Source: Streptomyces sp. S.PB5
Lineage (GTDB): Bacteria > Actinomycetota > Actinomycetes > Streptomycetales > Streptomycetaceae
NCBI RefSeq assembly: GCF_030403745.1
Contig: NZ_JAQMWP010000008.1
Span: forward strand, 310,001-374,000
DNA length: 64,000 bases
Reading direction: 5' to 3'
A program made the translations under genes and the position numbers. Under the pieces are notes generated by a model. The model saw only the letters and a program-made list of their open reading frames with translations, was not told where the DNA came from and ran no database searches. This document shows positions 55,032 through 63,347 of the stretch, piece after piece (the first letter of the stretch is position 1; each line of letters begins with the position of its first letter).

Positions 55032-57104
55032 ATGGCCCGGACACAGAACCAGATGGCTGCCTACTACCCCGACGGCATGCAGGGCATGGTCATGGACCCA
55101 CAGGGCGGACCGGAGAACGGCACCGTTCGCGCATACCTGCTGCACAAGGCCAAGCCGCACATCCCGCCGTGGCTCACGTGGGGCGCAACCGGTCTGGTCG
55201 GCGCGTTGGGCCACTGGCGGTGGCCGGACAACGCGGCGGCCGGTGTCGGCCTCACCCTGACCTCGGTGGCGCTGACCGGCGCCACCTGGCTGGCGGGCAA
55301 GAACACCACCCAACAGCGTCGCTTGCACTCCGCCGTCACGGTGGCGTGCGGGTCGGCATGGGTGACCGCCGCCTGTCTCGCGGGCCCGACGGCAGGGCCG
55401 GTCGACGACCTGTTCCTGATGGGCGGGCCCGCCCTGGCCCTGTCGTGGAACGTCCGCGTGGTGCTGCGCACCAACACCGAAGGTGTCGTCGGGAGTTCGG
55501 ATGGAGGTCTGCTGGCCAAGGTCGGACTCGCGCGGGCGCAGATCGGCGCGGCGAAGGTGGAGCCCAACCGGGTCACCGCGCCGCTCGCGCTGCAACCCGG
55601 TGAGCAGACCAACGACGACGTCACCAAGGCACTGGCCCGGATCGCGTCCGCCCTGGATCTGCCCCGCAACGCCATCCGCTACAGCCCCGACCCCGACTCC
55701 GAGCGGCGCGGCGAACTGGTCATCGTGCCGGAAGACATGCTCGCCGAGGTCGTGGAGTGGGAGGGCCCCTCTAACCTGGGAGGCTCGATCGCCGAGCCGC
55801 TGGTGCTGGGACGCTACGACGACGGCTCGCTGCTGGTGATGTGGCTGCCCGGCGACCCGGATGCGGGCCGCAACTCCACGCACGGCCTGATCGCGGGCCA
55901 GTCCGGCTCGGGTAAGGGCGATGCCGCCCTGAACCTCCTGACGGAGATCCTTTCCCGCCGGGACGTCATCGTGTGGTTCTCCGACCCCAAGGCGTTCCAG
56001 GACTTCGCCCCGCTGCGGACGGGGCTGGACTGGGCTGCGGAGGGCGGTTCCCAGACCGAGGTCATGGTCGCGGTCGTGGAGGCGGTCATCCCCGCGCGTA
56101 CGCGCTGGCTGGGCGCCCACGGCTACCGCCAGTGGGTTCCCGAGGCCGCCGAGGTGCAGAACGACCCGGCTCACTCCTGCCGCCCGGACGGCCGTGCGTG
56201 CGGCTGTGCGGGCATGCCGTTCCTGGTCGCCTGGTTCGAGGAAGCGGCCAACACCCTGCGGAACATGGGCGACGACGCGTTCACCGGCATCGCTCAGGAG
56301 GCCCGGTCCGCCGGGATCTCGCTGATCGTGTCGTTGCAGCGGCCCTCCTACGACCAGATGTCCACCTCCACCCGCGCCTCCCTCCCGTCCGTGATCGCAC
56401 TCGGCTGCGACCCGCGCGACGAAGGGTTCTCCCTCCCGGAGACGGTCATCGACGCCGGCGCCCACCCCGGGGCGTGGGCCAACCGGCGCCCCGGCTACTG
56501 CTACGTCGTCTCCCCGGGCATCGACGAAGCCCGCTACCCCTCCCCGGCCCGCACCCGGCGCTTCACCATCCGGGCCGTGCCGGTCATGGAACAGCTCGCC
56601 GCATGGGCGCAAGCGAACGGCGCGGTCGCCGACCCGGTCACCGCTGGCGCGGCCTCCGGCGTGGCCGGACGCGCCTACACCGGCCGCACCACCACCGCCG
56701 ACGACGACGTCCGGCAGCCGACCGGGCTGCGGGTCGTCCGTGACGAGGAGGACGACATGGACCACGGCGGGCTCCTGGTCGACCCCGAGGACGTGGACAT
56801 CGACCCCGAGGCCGAGCTTCCGCAGCCGGAGGAGGGCGACGACACTCCGCTCTTCGGTGAGGAGAGCGGGCGCAAGCCGTCGCCGGAGGAGGCCCGCCGC
56901 CTGTTCGCTCAAGCGCTGGAGGAGTTCGAGGAAGCGGGCCAGATGATCGTCGGCCCGCGCGACTTCATGGACTGGTGCGACCGCAACAACCTCTCCCGCC
57001 CGTGGGTGTCCGCCCGGCTCAAGGAGGCGGCCGAGGAGGGCCGGTTGGAGGCGACGAACACCACCGGCCGGTGGCGCATCGTCCCCACCCTCACCGCCGC
57101 CTGA
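55032..57104 (+). CDS. traB: TraB/TraSA-type conjugal DNA translocase (FtsK/SpoIIIE family)
   Basis: 690 residues from the ATG at 55032 behind AAGGAGG. Membrane segments lie in the first 140 residues. The motor domain has Walker A AGQSGSGKGDAAL (near 288) and VIVWFSDPKAFQDFAPL. Walker B is FLVAWFEEAANTLR (near 396), and IAQEARSAGISLIVSLQRPS follows. An acidic linker leads to a winged helix (FMDWCDRNNLSRPWVSARL). Such proteins form a hexameric channel pumping double-stranded DNA between hyphae and bind 8-bp repeats at clt through the winged helix. A repeat array starts at its stop codon. Confidence 0.93.
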   Translation: MARTQNQMAAYYPDGMQGMVMDPQGGPENGTVRAYLLHKAKPHIPPWLTWGATGLVGALGHWRWPDNAAAGVGLTLTSVALTGATWLAGKNTTQQRRLHSAVTVACGSAWVTAACLAGPTAGPVDDLFLMGGPALALSWNVRVVLRTNTEGVVGSSDGGLLAKVGLARAQIGAAKVEPNRVTAPLALQPGEQTNDDVTKALARIASALDLPRNAIRYSPDPDSERRGELVIVPEDMLAEVVEWEGPSNLGGSIAEPLVLGRYDDGSLLVMWLPGDPDAGRNSTHGLIAGQSGSGKGDAALNLLTEILSRRDVIVWFSDPKAFQDFAPLRTGLDWAAEGGSQTEVMVAVVEAVIPARTRWLGAHGYRQWVPEAAEVQNDPAHSCRPDGRACGCAGMPFLVAWFEEAANTLRNMGDDAFTGIAQEARSAGISLIVSLQRPSYDQMSTSTRASLPSVIALGCDPRDEGFSLPETVIDAGAHPGAWANRRPGYCYVVSPGIDEARYPSPARTRRFTIRAVPVMEQLAAWAQANGAVADPVTAGAASGVAGRAYTGRTTTADDDVRQPTGLRVVRDEEDDMDHGGLLVDPEDVDIDPEAELPQPEEGDDTPLFGEESGRKPSPEEARRLFAQALEEFEEAGQMIVGPRDFMDWCDRNNLSRPWVSARLKEAAEEGRLEATNTTGRWRIVPTLTAA

Positions 57105-57223
57105 CACCAGCCCTGACGCCTGACACCGTCACGGCCCCCTGACACCCAAACCCCTAGGCAAACCCGGTGTCAGAAACGCGTGACGCCCCTCCGTGACACC
57201 CCCTGACATCTGACGCTGACACC
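57102..57223. repeat. TGACACC direct-repeat array, candidate clt (TraB recognition) locus
   Basis: The heptamer TGACACC occurs at 57102, 57121, 57140, 57194 and 57217, and inverted at 57166-57172. Variants are TGACGCC (57114, 57181), TGACATC (57204) and TGACGCT (57211). The first three exact copies are 19 bases apart. The array begins in the traB stop codon and fills the gap to the next gene. Streptomyces TraB proteins recognise short directly repeated motifs in clt. Confidence 0.65.
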
Positions 57224-57285
57224 CCACCCGCGCGGGCCTGCGCCACACGCCGGCGCGGGCCCGCGGCTCACCCGAGGGAGCCCCG

Positions 57286-57597
57286 ATGCCCCACCTCGAC
57301 CCGCCGGGGATCATCGCCCCGCACATACCCGCCGACGCCTACCGGCGCGCCGAAGCGACCGGGCAGCCGGTCGTCATCGTCGTCCACACCACCGACCACA
57401 CCGGCCGCCCGCTGAGCCAGTACCTGTTCCCGATCGCGGTGGCCGGAGCCGGAGTGATCGGCGTGTTCGGACTCGTCGCCGCGTTCCTCGCGCTGCTCGA
57501 CTTCGCGGTACACACCGCCGTCACCATCGCGGGCGCCGCCGGACCGATCAGCGTCGGCGGGATCAGCCTCAAGCTCTTCGGCTCCAAACGCACCTAG
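57286..57597 (+). CDS. Small membrane protein (Spd-like)
   Basis: 103 residues (MPHLDPPGIIAPHIPADAYR). A soluble start with VVIVVHTTDHTGRPLSQYL is followed by two hydrophobic stretches (IAVAGAGVIGVFGLVAAFLA; VTIAGAAGPISVGGISL). Between traB and the replication genes; probably a further spread-type membrane protein. Function not established. Confidence 0.6.
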   Translation: MPHLDPPGIIAPHIPADAYRRAEATGQPVVIVVHTTDHTGRPLSQYLFPIAVAGAGVIGVFGLVAAFLALLDFAVHTAVTIAGAAGPISVGGISLKLFGSKRT

Positions 57598-57685
57598 CTA
57601 CGCCAAGGGCGGCCCCCACGTCTCGCCAAAGAACCGGGGCCGCCCTTGTCCACCTGCCACGAACTGACCTGTGGAGGTCTCCAGG

Positions 57686-58414
57686 ATGACCCAACCCACC
57701 GACATCCGGCGAGTGCGCGCCCGCAGGCCGCGTCTGCTGGATCTGTTCTCGTGCGCTGGCGCCGCCACCGTCGGCTACCACCGCGCCGGGTTCGACGTGG
57801 ACGGATGCGACATCGCCCACCGGCCCAACTACCCCTTCACGTACCACCAGGGCGATGCCCTCACCTACCTTGCCGCCCTGATCGGCTCGGGTGAGATCGA
57901 ACGGTACGCGTTCGTCCACGCCTCTCCGCCCTGCCAGAGCAAGTGCGCGTTGACCGTGGGCACCAACCAGTCGCAGGGCTGGGGCGGTACCCACGTGGAC
58001 CTGGTGGCGCCCACCCGCGAACTCCTCGACGCAACCGGCCTGCCGTACGTCATCGAGCAGCCGAACGGCCGCGCCGAGATGCGTAAAGACCTCACGCTGT
58101 GCGGCGAGATGTTCGGCCTCGGGGTCATCCGCCATCGCAACTTCGAGTTGGGCGGCTGGACCACCGCACAGCCCGCGCACGTCCCGCACCGGGGGCGGGT
58201 GCGCGGCTGGCGCCACGGCCGCTTCTACGACGGCCCATACGTCGCCGCGTACGGCAACGGCGGGGGCAAACCGACCGTGGCGGAACTCCAGACCGCCATG
58301 GGCATCACATGGACCGACGTGCGCGAGGAACTGACCGAGGCCATCCCGCCCGCCTACAGCGAGCACATCGGCCGCGCCTTCCTCGCCCACACCGCGTTGG
58401 AGGCGGCGGCATGA
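57686..58414 (+). CDS. DNA (cytosine-5) methyltransferase
   Basis: 242 residues from the ATG at 57686. Motif I is LLDLFSCAGAATVGYHRAGF. The catalytic loop is HASPPCQSK with nucleophile Cys83. IEQPNGR stands in place of the usual ENV motif, and GVIRHRNFEL is the RxR-type motif VIII. It is short for a C5 enzyme, with little room for a target-recognition domain. Coupled to the next gene (ATGA). No cognate endonuclease adjoins it. It may mark element DNA against restriction in new hosts (inference). Confidence 0.85.
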   Translation: MTQPTDIRRVRARRPRLLDLFSCAGAATVGYHRAGFDVDGCDIAHRPNYPFTYHQGDALTYLAALIGSGEIERYAFVHASPPCQSKCALTVGTNQSQGWGGTHVDLVAPTRELLDATGLPYVIEQPNGRAEMRKDLTLCGEMFGLGVIRHRNFELGGWTTAQPAHVPHRGRVRGWRHGRFYDGPYVAAYGNGGGKPTVAELQTAMGITWTDVREELTEAIPPAYSEHIGRAFLAHTALEAAA

Positions 58415-59250
58415 GCAAGCATCTCCACACCGCCCTCCGTCTCGCGGCCGACGGCTTGCCCGTGCTGCCGCTGCGCAGGGGCAAGGTGCCGTTCGGGAAC
58501 TGCCCGGCCTGCGCCAAGAACACATGCGGTGGTCGGCCGAACATGAAGCACCCTGGGCCCTGCGCCTGCCCGGTGCCCTGCCACGGTTGGGCCGCCGCCA
58601 CCACCGACATCACCGTCCTGCGCTCCCGAGAGTGGGCGCGGGTGTGGTGGGAAGCGGCGGCGGTGGCCTATCACCCCGGCGGCGCCGGCCTCACCGTCGT
58701 CGACCTCGACAACCCGGCCGCCATCGCGTGGGCCCGTGCGAGCCTGCCCGCCACGCAGACCGTGGCCACCACGCGCGGCGAGCACTGGATCTACCGGGGC
58801 GCCATGCAGTCCGTGAACGCGGTCCGGGAGGGCGTGGACATCAAGTCCACGATGGCCTACGCCCGGTATCTCGGTCCCGGCACCGGCACCATCACGGCGC
58901 TACCGGACGCCGTGCGCGAGTTGGCCGTGAGGGAACCCGCCACGGTCCGCACGGCACCGCAGGCCGTCTCCGTGCCCGCGCCGGTCGGGGGCGGGGCGTG
59001 CCGTCATCGCACGCCCGCCTTCCTGGAACGCGGCATCGTCATGGCCGAACAGCAGATCACCGACGCCCGCAGCGCGGTCCACGCCACCGTCTACCGCACG
59101 TTCCTCGCCGTGCTGTCCACGCACGGCCGGTGCGGCTGCCTGACCGACGCCCACGTTGCCCGGCTGTTCACCGCCGCGCAGGGCAAGGGCGAATCGCCCC
59201 GGCACTGCACCGACGCGTGGACCAACGCCCGTACCAGGTTGGGACTGTAG
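58411..59250 (+). CDS. Bifunctional primase-polymerase (prim-pol) replication protein
   Basis: 279 residues (MSKHLHTALRLAADGLPVLP). Prim-pol signs are GLPVLPLRRGKVPFGNCPAC with a Cys-rich insert (CPACAKNTCGG, CACPVPCHGWAAAT), the metal-binding strand LTVVDLDNPAA, and HWIYRGAMQ ... GVDIKSTMAYARYLGPG. It primes and probably extends DNA during autonomous replication of the excised element. Three bases ahead of the Rep ATPase; together they define the RepPP class of AICE. Confidence 0.85.
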   Translation: MSKHLHTALRLAADGLPVLPLRRGKVPFGNCPACAKNTCGGRPNMKHPGPCACPVPCHGWAAATTDITVLRSREWARVWWEAAAVAYHPGGAGLTVVDLDNPAAIAWARASLPATQTVATTRGEHWIYRGAMQSVNAVREGVDIKSTMAYARYLGPGTGTITALPDAVRELAVREPATVRTAPQAVSVPAPVGGGACRHRTPAFLERGIVMAEQQITDARSAVHATVYRTFLAVLSTHGRCGCLTDAHVARLFTAAQGKGESPRHCTDAWTNARTRLGL

Positions 59251-59252
59251 CC

Positions 59253-60728
59253 ATGTCCGACGACGACAAGCCCCCCGCCCGTGAGGTCATCGCCGACTAC
59301 GCACAGGCCCACTTCCGCTACTTCCGCACCGCCGACGGCACCGTCTTCGCGCAGAAGAACGGCCACCCCGTGGCCCGCCCGATTCGTTCTCAAGGCACGT
59401 CGGGCAGCCACCGGCAGGAACTCATGGTCGGCCTCTTCAACGACGGTCGCGGCGTGTTCAACGGCACGGCGCTCAAGGAGGCGTTGGACTTGATCGAAGC
59501 CTTGGCGATGAGCCAGGAAGTGCAGCCCGTGCACATCCGCGTCGCGCCCGGATTCGACGGGGCGACGTGGTTGGACCTGGGCCGCACCGACGGACAGTCT
59601 GTCCGTATCCACCCCAACGGCTGGGACATCCTCACCCCCGACCCGCAGGAAGTCTGCTGGCGGCGCACCCAGCTCACCGGCGAACTCCCCCTACCGGCCA
59701 AGGACACCGACGGCAAAGGCATCGATCTCCTGCTGCGGCTGTGCAACTTCGCCAACGCGGAAACCGAGTGCCTCGCCGTGGCCTGGCTCATCGGCTGCCT
59801 CGGACCGTCCGTGCCCGTCCCCGCCCCGTTCCTCACCGGCCCGCAGGGCGCCGGCAAGTCCACCGGCGGCCGCATGCTCGTGCGGGTCGTCGAGGGCATG
59901 AGCGGTGACCTGCGGCGCGCGCCGAAGGATGAGGAGAACCTGATCGCGGCCGTGGCCGCCGGATGGGTCACCGCGCTGGACAACCTCTCGCACCTGGCGC
60001 CGGACCTGTCCGATCTGATGTGCTGCATCGTCACCGGCGCCGAGACCATCAAACGGGCCCTGTACACCGACGGGGACGTCGTCCGGGCCCGCTACCGCCG
60101 CCCCCTGCTGCTGACCGGCATCGACGTGGGCGTCATCCGGCCCGACCTTGCCGAACGGCTCCTGCCGCTGCGGTTGGAGCGCCCCCGCACCCGGCGTACC
60201 GAGGCGGAGCTGTGGGCGGAGTTCGAAGAGGTTCTCCCCGTCGTCCTCGGGTCGCTCCTCGACCTCACGGTCAAGGTCCGTGCGGCCGATGCCGAGATCC
60301 CGACCGACCTGCGCATGGCGGACTTCGCGCACCTGTGTGCACAGCTCGATGCTGCGACCAGTTGGGGTGCGCTCAACGCCTACCGGACCTGCCTGGACGA
60401 CCTCAACGACGACGTCATCGAGGGCGACCTGTTGGCGCAGACCGTGTTGAAGCATGCCGCCGGCCTGGAAGCGGGCGTGGAGGAGCGCAGGACGTCTGCC
60501 GAGTGGCTGCACTGTCTGACCCAGCTCTACACCGGCGACGACTTCCGCCCGCTCCCCAAGGGGTGGCCCACCACGGGCAAAGTCCTCTCCGACCGTCTCA
60601 AACGCCTTCAACCGACGCTGGCCGCGCGGGGCGTCCTCATCGACTGGGGGCGCACCAAGACAGCTCGCTACATCGAGATGACCCGATCGGCGGCCCCGCC
60701 GCCGCATAAACAGGAGCCGATGCTCTGA
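59253..60728 (+). CDS. Rep ATPase/helicase of the element
   Basis: 491 residues from the ATG at 59253 (MSDDDKPPAREVIADYAQAH). Walker A is TGPQGAGKSTGGRML (near 196) and a Walker B-like strand is WVTALDNLSH. Arg-rich sensor region: YRRPLLLTGIDVG, then ERLLPLRLERPRTRR. Similar ATPases follow prim-pol genes in AICEs and phages and act as the replicative helicase or initiator. The iteron array directly downstream is a likely target. Confidence 0.82.
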   Translation: MSDDDKPPAREVIADYAQAHFRYFRTADGTVFAQKNGHPVARPIRSQGTSGSHRQELMVGLFNDGRGVFNGTALKEALDLIEALAMSQEVQPVHIRVAPGFDGATWLDLGRTDGQSVRIHPNGWDILTPDPQEVCWRRTQLTGELPLPAKDTDGKGIDLLLRLCNFANAETECLAVAWLIGCLGPSVPVPAPFLTGPQGAGKSTGGRMLVRVVEGMSGDLRRAPKDEENLIAAVAAGWVTALDNLSHLAPDLSDLMCCIVTGAETIKRALYTDGDVVRARYRRPLLLTGIDVGVIRPDLAERLLPLRLERPRTRRTEAELWAEFEEVLPVVLGSLLDLTVKVRAADAEIPTDLRMADFAHLCAQLDAATSWGALNAYRTCLDDLNDDVIEGDLLAQTVLKHAAGLEAGVEERRTSAEWLHCLTQLYTGDDFRPLPKGWPTTGKVLSDRLKRLQPTLAARGVLIDWGRTKTARYIEMTRSAAPPPHKQEPML

Positions 60729-60899
60729 CCGGCGGCCGTCCTGCACGAGCAAGAAGAGCACCACGGGCGCGATGTGCTCCTCTTGCAGTTCGGCGCAACG
60801 CGCCGCCCAAGGGTCGCGCCGCGAAGCGGCTCCTTCTTCACGCCTAAGGCGCACCCAACAGACACCCCCTCTTTCTCTTGTCCGAAGGAAAGGGACGCT

Positions 60900-61104
60900 G
60901 CGTCACCCGCGTCACCCATGGACGGCAAACGGCCCGCGACCTGCCGCAAAGGCGGTGACGCAGACCGGCCGTGACTGCGTCACCCCGCGTCATCCACGTC
61001 ACCAATGACGAACGGACTGTGTCACCGATGACGCACCCCGGAGAGGCCGCGTCACCCAAAGCCGCAGGTCAGAGCCGCGAATGACGCAGATGACGCGGTG
61101 ACGC
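60900..61104. repeat. GCGTCACC iteron array, candidate replication origin
   Basis: The octamer GCGTCACC (or inverse GGTGACGC) occurs exactly at 60900, 60909, 60954 (inverse), 60977, 61049 and 61097 (inverse). One-base variants lie at 60987, 60996, 61019, 61027, 61080 and 61089. The array lies in the 513-base gap between rep and xis, in which I see no gene. Iterons beside a rep gene usually mark the origin or an incompatibility site. Confidence 0.7.
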
Positions 61105-61241
61105 AGAAATCCGCACCTCGGACACACGCAGCGCTTTGAAGCCCACTCGCTCTACTCGCGCTGTGCGGCCCCGTGGGGCCGTAGACATCCGGAACGGGGC
61201 TAAGAGCCCCGCCATGACCGAACCCCTCGAAGGAGTCGACC

Positions 61242-61430
61242 GTGGCCCGCCCCCAGATGCTCAAGCTCCCCGAAGTCCTCGAAGAGATCGGCATGAGCCG
61301 CGCCGCCTTCTACCGCATGCGGGCACGCGGCCAAGCTCCCCGCACCCGAAAGCTCCCCAATGGCCAAGTCCGGGTCAGTCGGAGCGATCTTGACGCCTGG
61401 TGGGAGCGCTGCGAGGAACGTTTCGCCTGA
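61242..61430 (+). CDS. xis: Excisionase (MerR/AlpA-type HTH)
   Basis: 62 residues from a GTG at 61242 behind AAGGAG. A winged-helix excisionase: LKLPEVLEEIGMSRAAFYRM, then RKLPNGQVRVSRSDLDAWW. Xis bends the att DNA and steers the integrase toward excision. It lies directly upstream of int, as in most Streptomyces integrative elements. Confidence 0.88.
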   Translation: MARPQMLKLPEVLEEIGMSRAAFYRMRARGQAPRTRKLPNGQVRVSRSDLDAWWERCEERFA

Positions 61431-61448
61431 CGCCCCTTCCCTCCCTCG

Positions 61449-61473
61449 AACCCGCCCCCATCCGGGGCGGGTT
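61449..61473 (+). terminator. Hairpin between xis and int
   Basis: AACCCGCCCC and GGGGCGGGTT pair around a 5-base loop (CATCC), followed by CTTTACTG. The stem would terminate or attenuate xis transcription 20 bases before the int start and could set the Xis/Int ratio. Confidence 0.6.
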
Positions 61474-61492
61474 CTTTACTGCCCGGAGAATC

Positions 61493-62905
61493 ATGCCGCT
61501 CACGTACGACGCCCGGATCTACAGCATCGAGACTCGCCAAGACCGTCCGAAGCCCTACCGTGTCCGCTGGCTTGTTGGGCCACAGAAGCACTCGAAGAGC
61601 TACACGGTCAAAGCCCAGGCCGACGGCCGTCGTTCGGAACTGATGACCGCCCTGCGGAAGGGTGAGCAGTTCGACGTGGAGACCGGCCTCCCCGCCTCCG
61701 AACTCCGCGCCCTGAACGGCTCCGTGACCTGGTACGAACACACCCGCGCGTACGTCGACCGCAGGTGGGACAAGCTCCCCGCCAAGTCGCGCCGCAACGA
61801 CGCCGATGCCTTGGCCACCATCACCCCCGCGCTCGTGAAGACGACCGTCGGGCAGCCCCCTTCGCGCGTGCTCCGCACGGCCCTATACGGCTGGGCATAC
61901 AACAAGAGCCGCTGGTCTCAGGAACACCCCGAGGACGTCACAAACGCCCTCCGCTGGCTGGAGAAGAACTCCCTCCCCATCGCCGCTCTCGAAGACCCCG
62001 CCACGCTTCGTTTGGCTCTGGACGCCCTGTCGACGCTGCTGAACGGTTCCCCCGCCGGCGCACGCACGGCACGGCGCAAGAGAGCGTGCCTCAGCGACGT
62101 CTTGGGACTCGCGGTCGAGCGGCGCTACTTCAGCGTTCCGGTCAACCCGCTGTCCACCGTGAAGTGGTCGGCGCCGAAGTCGACCGAAGAGGTTGACCCG
62201 GCGAGCGTCGCCAACCCTCGTCAGGTGCGGGCCCTGCTTGAGGGCGTACGAGCGCAGGGTGAGCGGGGTGCTCACCTTGAGGCCTTCTTCGGGTGCCTGT
62301 ACTACGCCGCCATGCGTCCTGCGGAAGCGGTTGGACTGACCGCGTCCCAATGCCACTTGCCCAAGCGAGGATGGGGCAAGCTGACCCTTCGCGGCGGGAT
62401 CGTCCACGCCGGCCGCGACTGGACGGACGACGGTCGGGCCCACCAAGACCGGCACCTCAAGGCGCGAGCACAGCGAGACTCGCGCTTGGTGCCCATCCCT
62501 CCCCACTTCGTCGCGATGCTCCGTTGGCACATCGAGCGCTACGGCACGGCTCCGGACGGACGCCTGTTCCGCACGAACCGTGGTGGTGTGATTCAGGACA
62601 CGGGATACGGCGAGGTGTGGGCCGCCGCGCGAGCCGATGCGCTGACTCCGGAACAGGAAGCGTCGCCGCTCGCCCGGCGCCCGTACGACCTTCGATGCGC
62701 CGGGGTCTCGTTCTGGCTCTACAGCGGAGTCGACCCGATGGAGGTGGCGCGCCGCGCCGGACACTCGGTCGCCGTGCTGTTGCGCGTCTACGCGAAGGTT
62801 CTGGCTCAAGCCCAGGAGCGAGCGAATCGCCAGATTGAGGCTGGCCTGCGGGAATGGGACGGAACCGACCTCTCCCCCGGGGGACGCCTGGGGGACACAC
62901 GCTGA
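61493..62905 (+). CDS. int: Tyrosine site-specific integrase
   Basis: 470 residues from the ATG at 61493 behind CGGAGA. The N-terminal arm-binding and SAM-like core-binding region leads to a catalytic domain with MRPAEAVGLT (first Arg). Then come RPYDLRCAGVSFWLYSG (second Arg), VARRAGHSVAVLL, and the nucleophile Tyr in RVYAKVLAQ. It recombines attP with the tRNA-Tyr gene. It ends 114 bases before the attR core. A decayed paralogue lies at 42383-43669. Confidence 0.95.
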   Translation: MPLTYDARIYSIETRQDRPKPYRVRWLVGPQKHSKSYTVKAQADGRRSELMTALRKGEQFDVETGLPASELRALNGSVTWYEHTRAYVDRRWDKLPAKSRRNDADALATITPALVKTTVGQPPSRVLRTALYGWAYNKSRWSQEHPEDVTNALRWLEKNSLPIAALEDPATLRLALDALSTLLNGSPAGARTARRKRACLSDVLGLAVERRYFSVPVNPLSTVKWSAPKSTEEVDPASVANPRQVRALLEGVRAQGERGAHLEAFFGCLYYAAMRPAEAVGLTASQCHLPKRGWGKLTLRGGIVHAGRDWTDDGRAHQDRHLKARAQRDSRLVPIPPHFVAMLRWHIERYGTAPDGRLFRTNRGGVIQDTGYGEVWAAARADALTPEQEASPLARRPYDLRCAGVSFWLYSGVDPMEVARRAGHSVAVLLRVYAKVLAQAQERANRQIEAGLREWDGTDLSPGGRLGDTR

Positions 62906-62984
62906 TCAGGGCTGGTACGCACCCGAGACTAGGTGAGACAAGCCACACATTTCGACCCGCGTTCGAGTGACGCCGTTCGAATAT

Positions 62985-63034
62985 GAAGAGACCCCCTCCA
63001 TACTGCGTTTCCGCAGTTCGGAGGGGGTCTTCCC
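62985..63034 (-). terminator. tRNA-Tyr terminator, right (element) copy
   Basis: The same two-part hairpin as 45762-45811, with three base differences. It now serves the functional tRNA-Tyr gene and was brought in by the element. Confidence 0.75.
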
Positions 63035-63089
63035 CAGTGTGGCGGCGCCAGGATTCGAACCTGGGAAGGCTGAGCCGGCAGATTTACAG
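63020..63089. repeat. attR: attR core repeat
   Basis: 70 bases identical to 45797-45866. They restore the 3' part of tRNA-Tyr, so the host gene stays functional after integration. Confidence 0.93.
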
Positions 63090-63121
63090 TCTGCTCCCTT
63101 TGGCCGCTCGGGCACACCGCC
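63040..63121 (-). tRNA. tRNA-Tyr (anticodon GTA), element attachment gene
   Basis: 82 bases, class II with a long variable arm. The acceptor stem is GGCGGTG / CGCCGCC. The anticodon loop in CAGACTGTAAATCTG reads GTA, and the T arm is CCAGG-TTCGAAT-CCTGG. The 3' 50 bases come from the element's att site, the 5' part from the chromosome. This gene is the known SLP1 integration target in S. coelicolor. Confidence 0.96.
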
Positions 63122-63347
63122 GGGGTTCGCTGCCCTTCGAACCGCTTTTCGGCGGTGCTCCGTGGCAACGACGTAAACAATACCCGATGGAGAGGGGTGC
63201 TTCGCCACCCGATTGATCAGCGCTCGGGCGACGCGGGGTGGCTAGGCTTGTCCGGATGCGGCCCGGGACCTACGCCGGGCTCGGCGGCCGCCTCACGTAC
63301 GCCGATACGCAGCCCGAAACGCACCCCGATACAAGGAGCCACAGGAC

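Larger units (their letters stand above)
45797..63089. mobile_element. SLP1-like integrative and conjugative element (AICE) in tRNA-Tyr
   Basis: The element lies between two identical 70-bp repeats 17,223 bases apart. It encodes Xis and Int at the tRNA end and a TraB/FtsK-type translocase preceded by Spd-like membrane proteins. Replication genes are of the primase-polymerase plus ATPase type, and control is by a GntR-type repressor. This is the full set of an actinomycete integrative and conjugative element, which moves double-stranded DNA. tRNA-Tyr is the documented attachment gene of the S. coelicolor element SLP1, also about 17 kb. The left 4 kb is defence-like cargo with visibly lower GC. 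Confidence 0.93.

Noticed and set aside
62680..62710. Integrase with Tyr in place of the usual His in the second catalytic box (PYDLR)
   Set aside because: Many functional Streptomyces element integrases, as I recall them, also have PYDLR here, so it is not a sign of inactivation.
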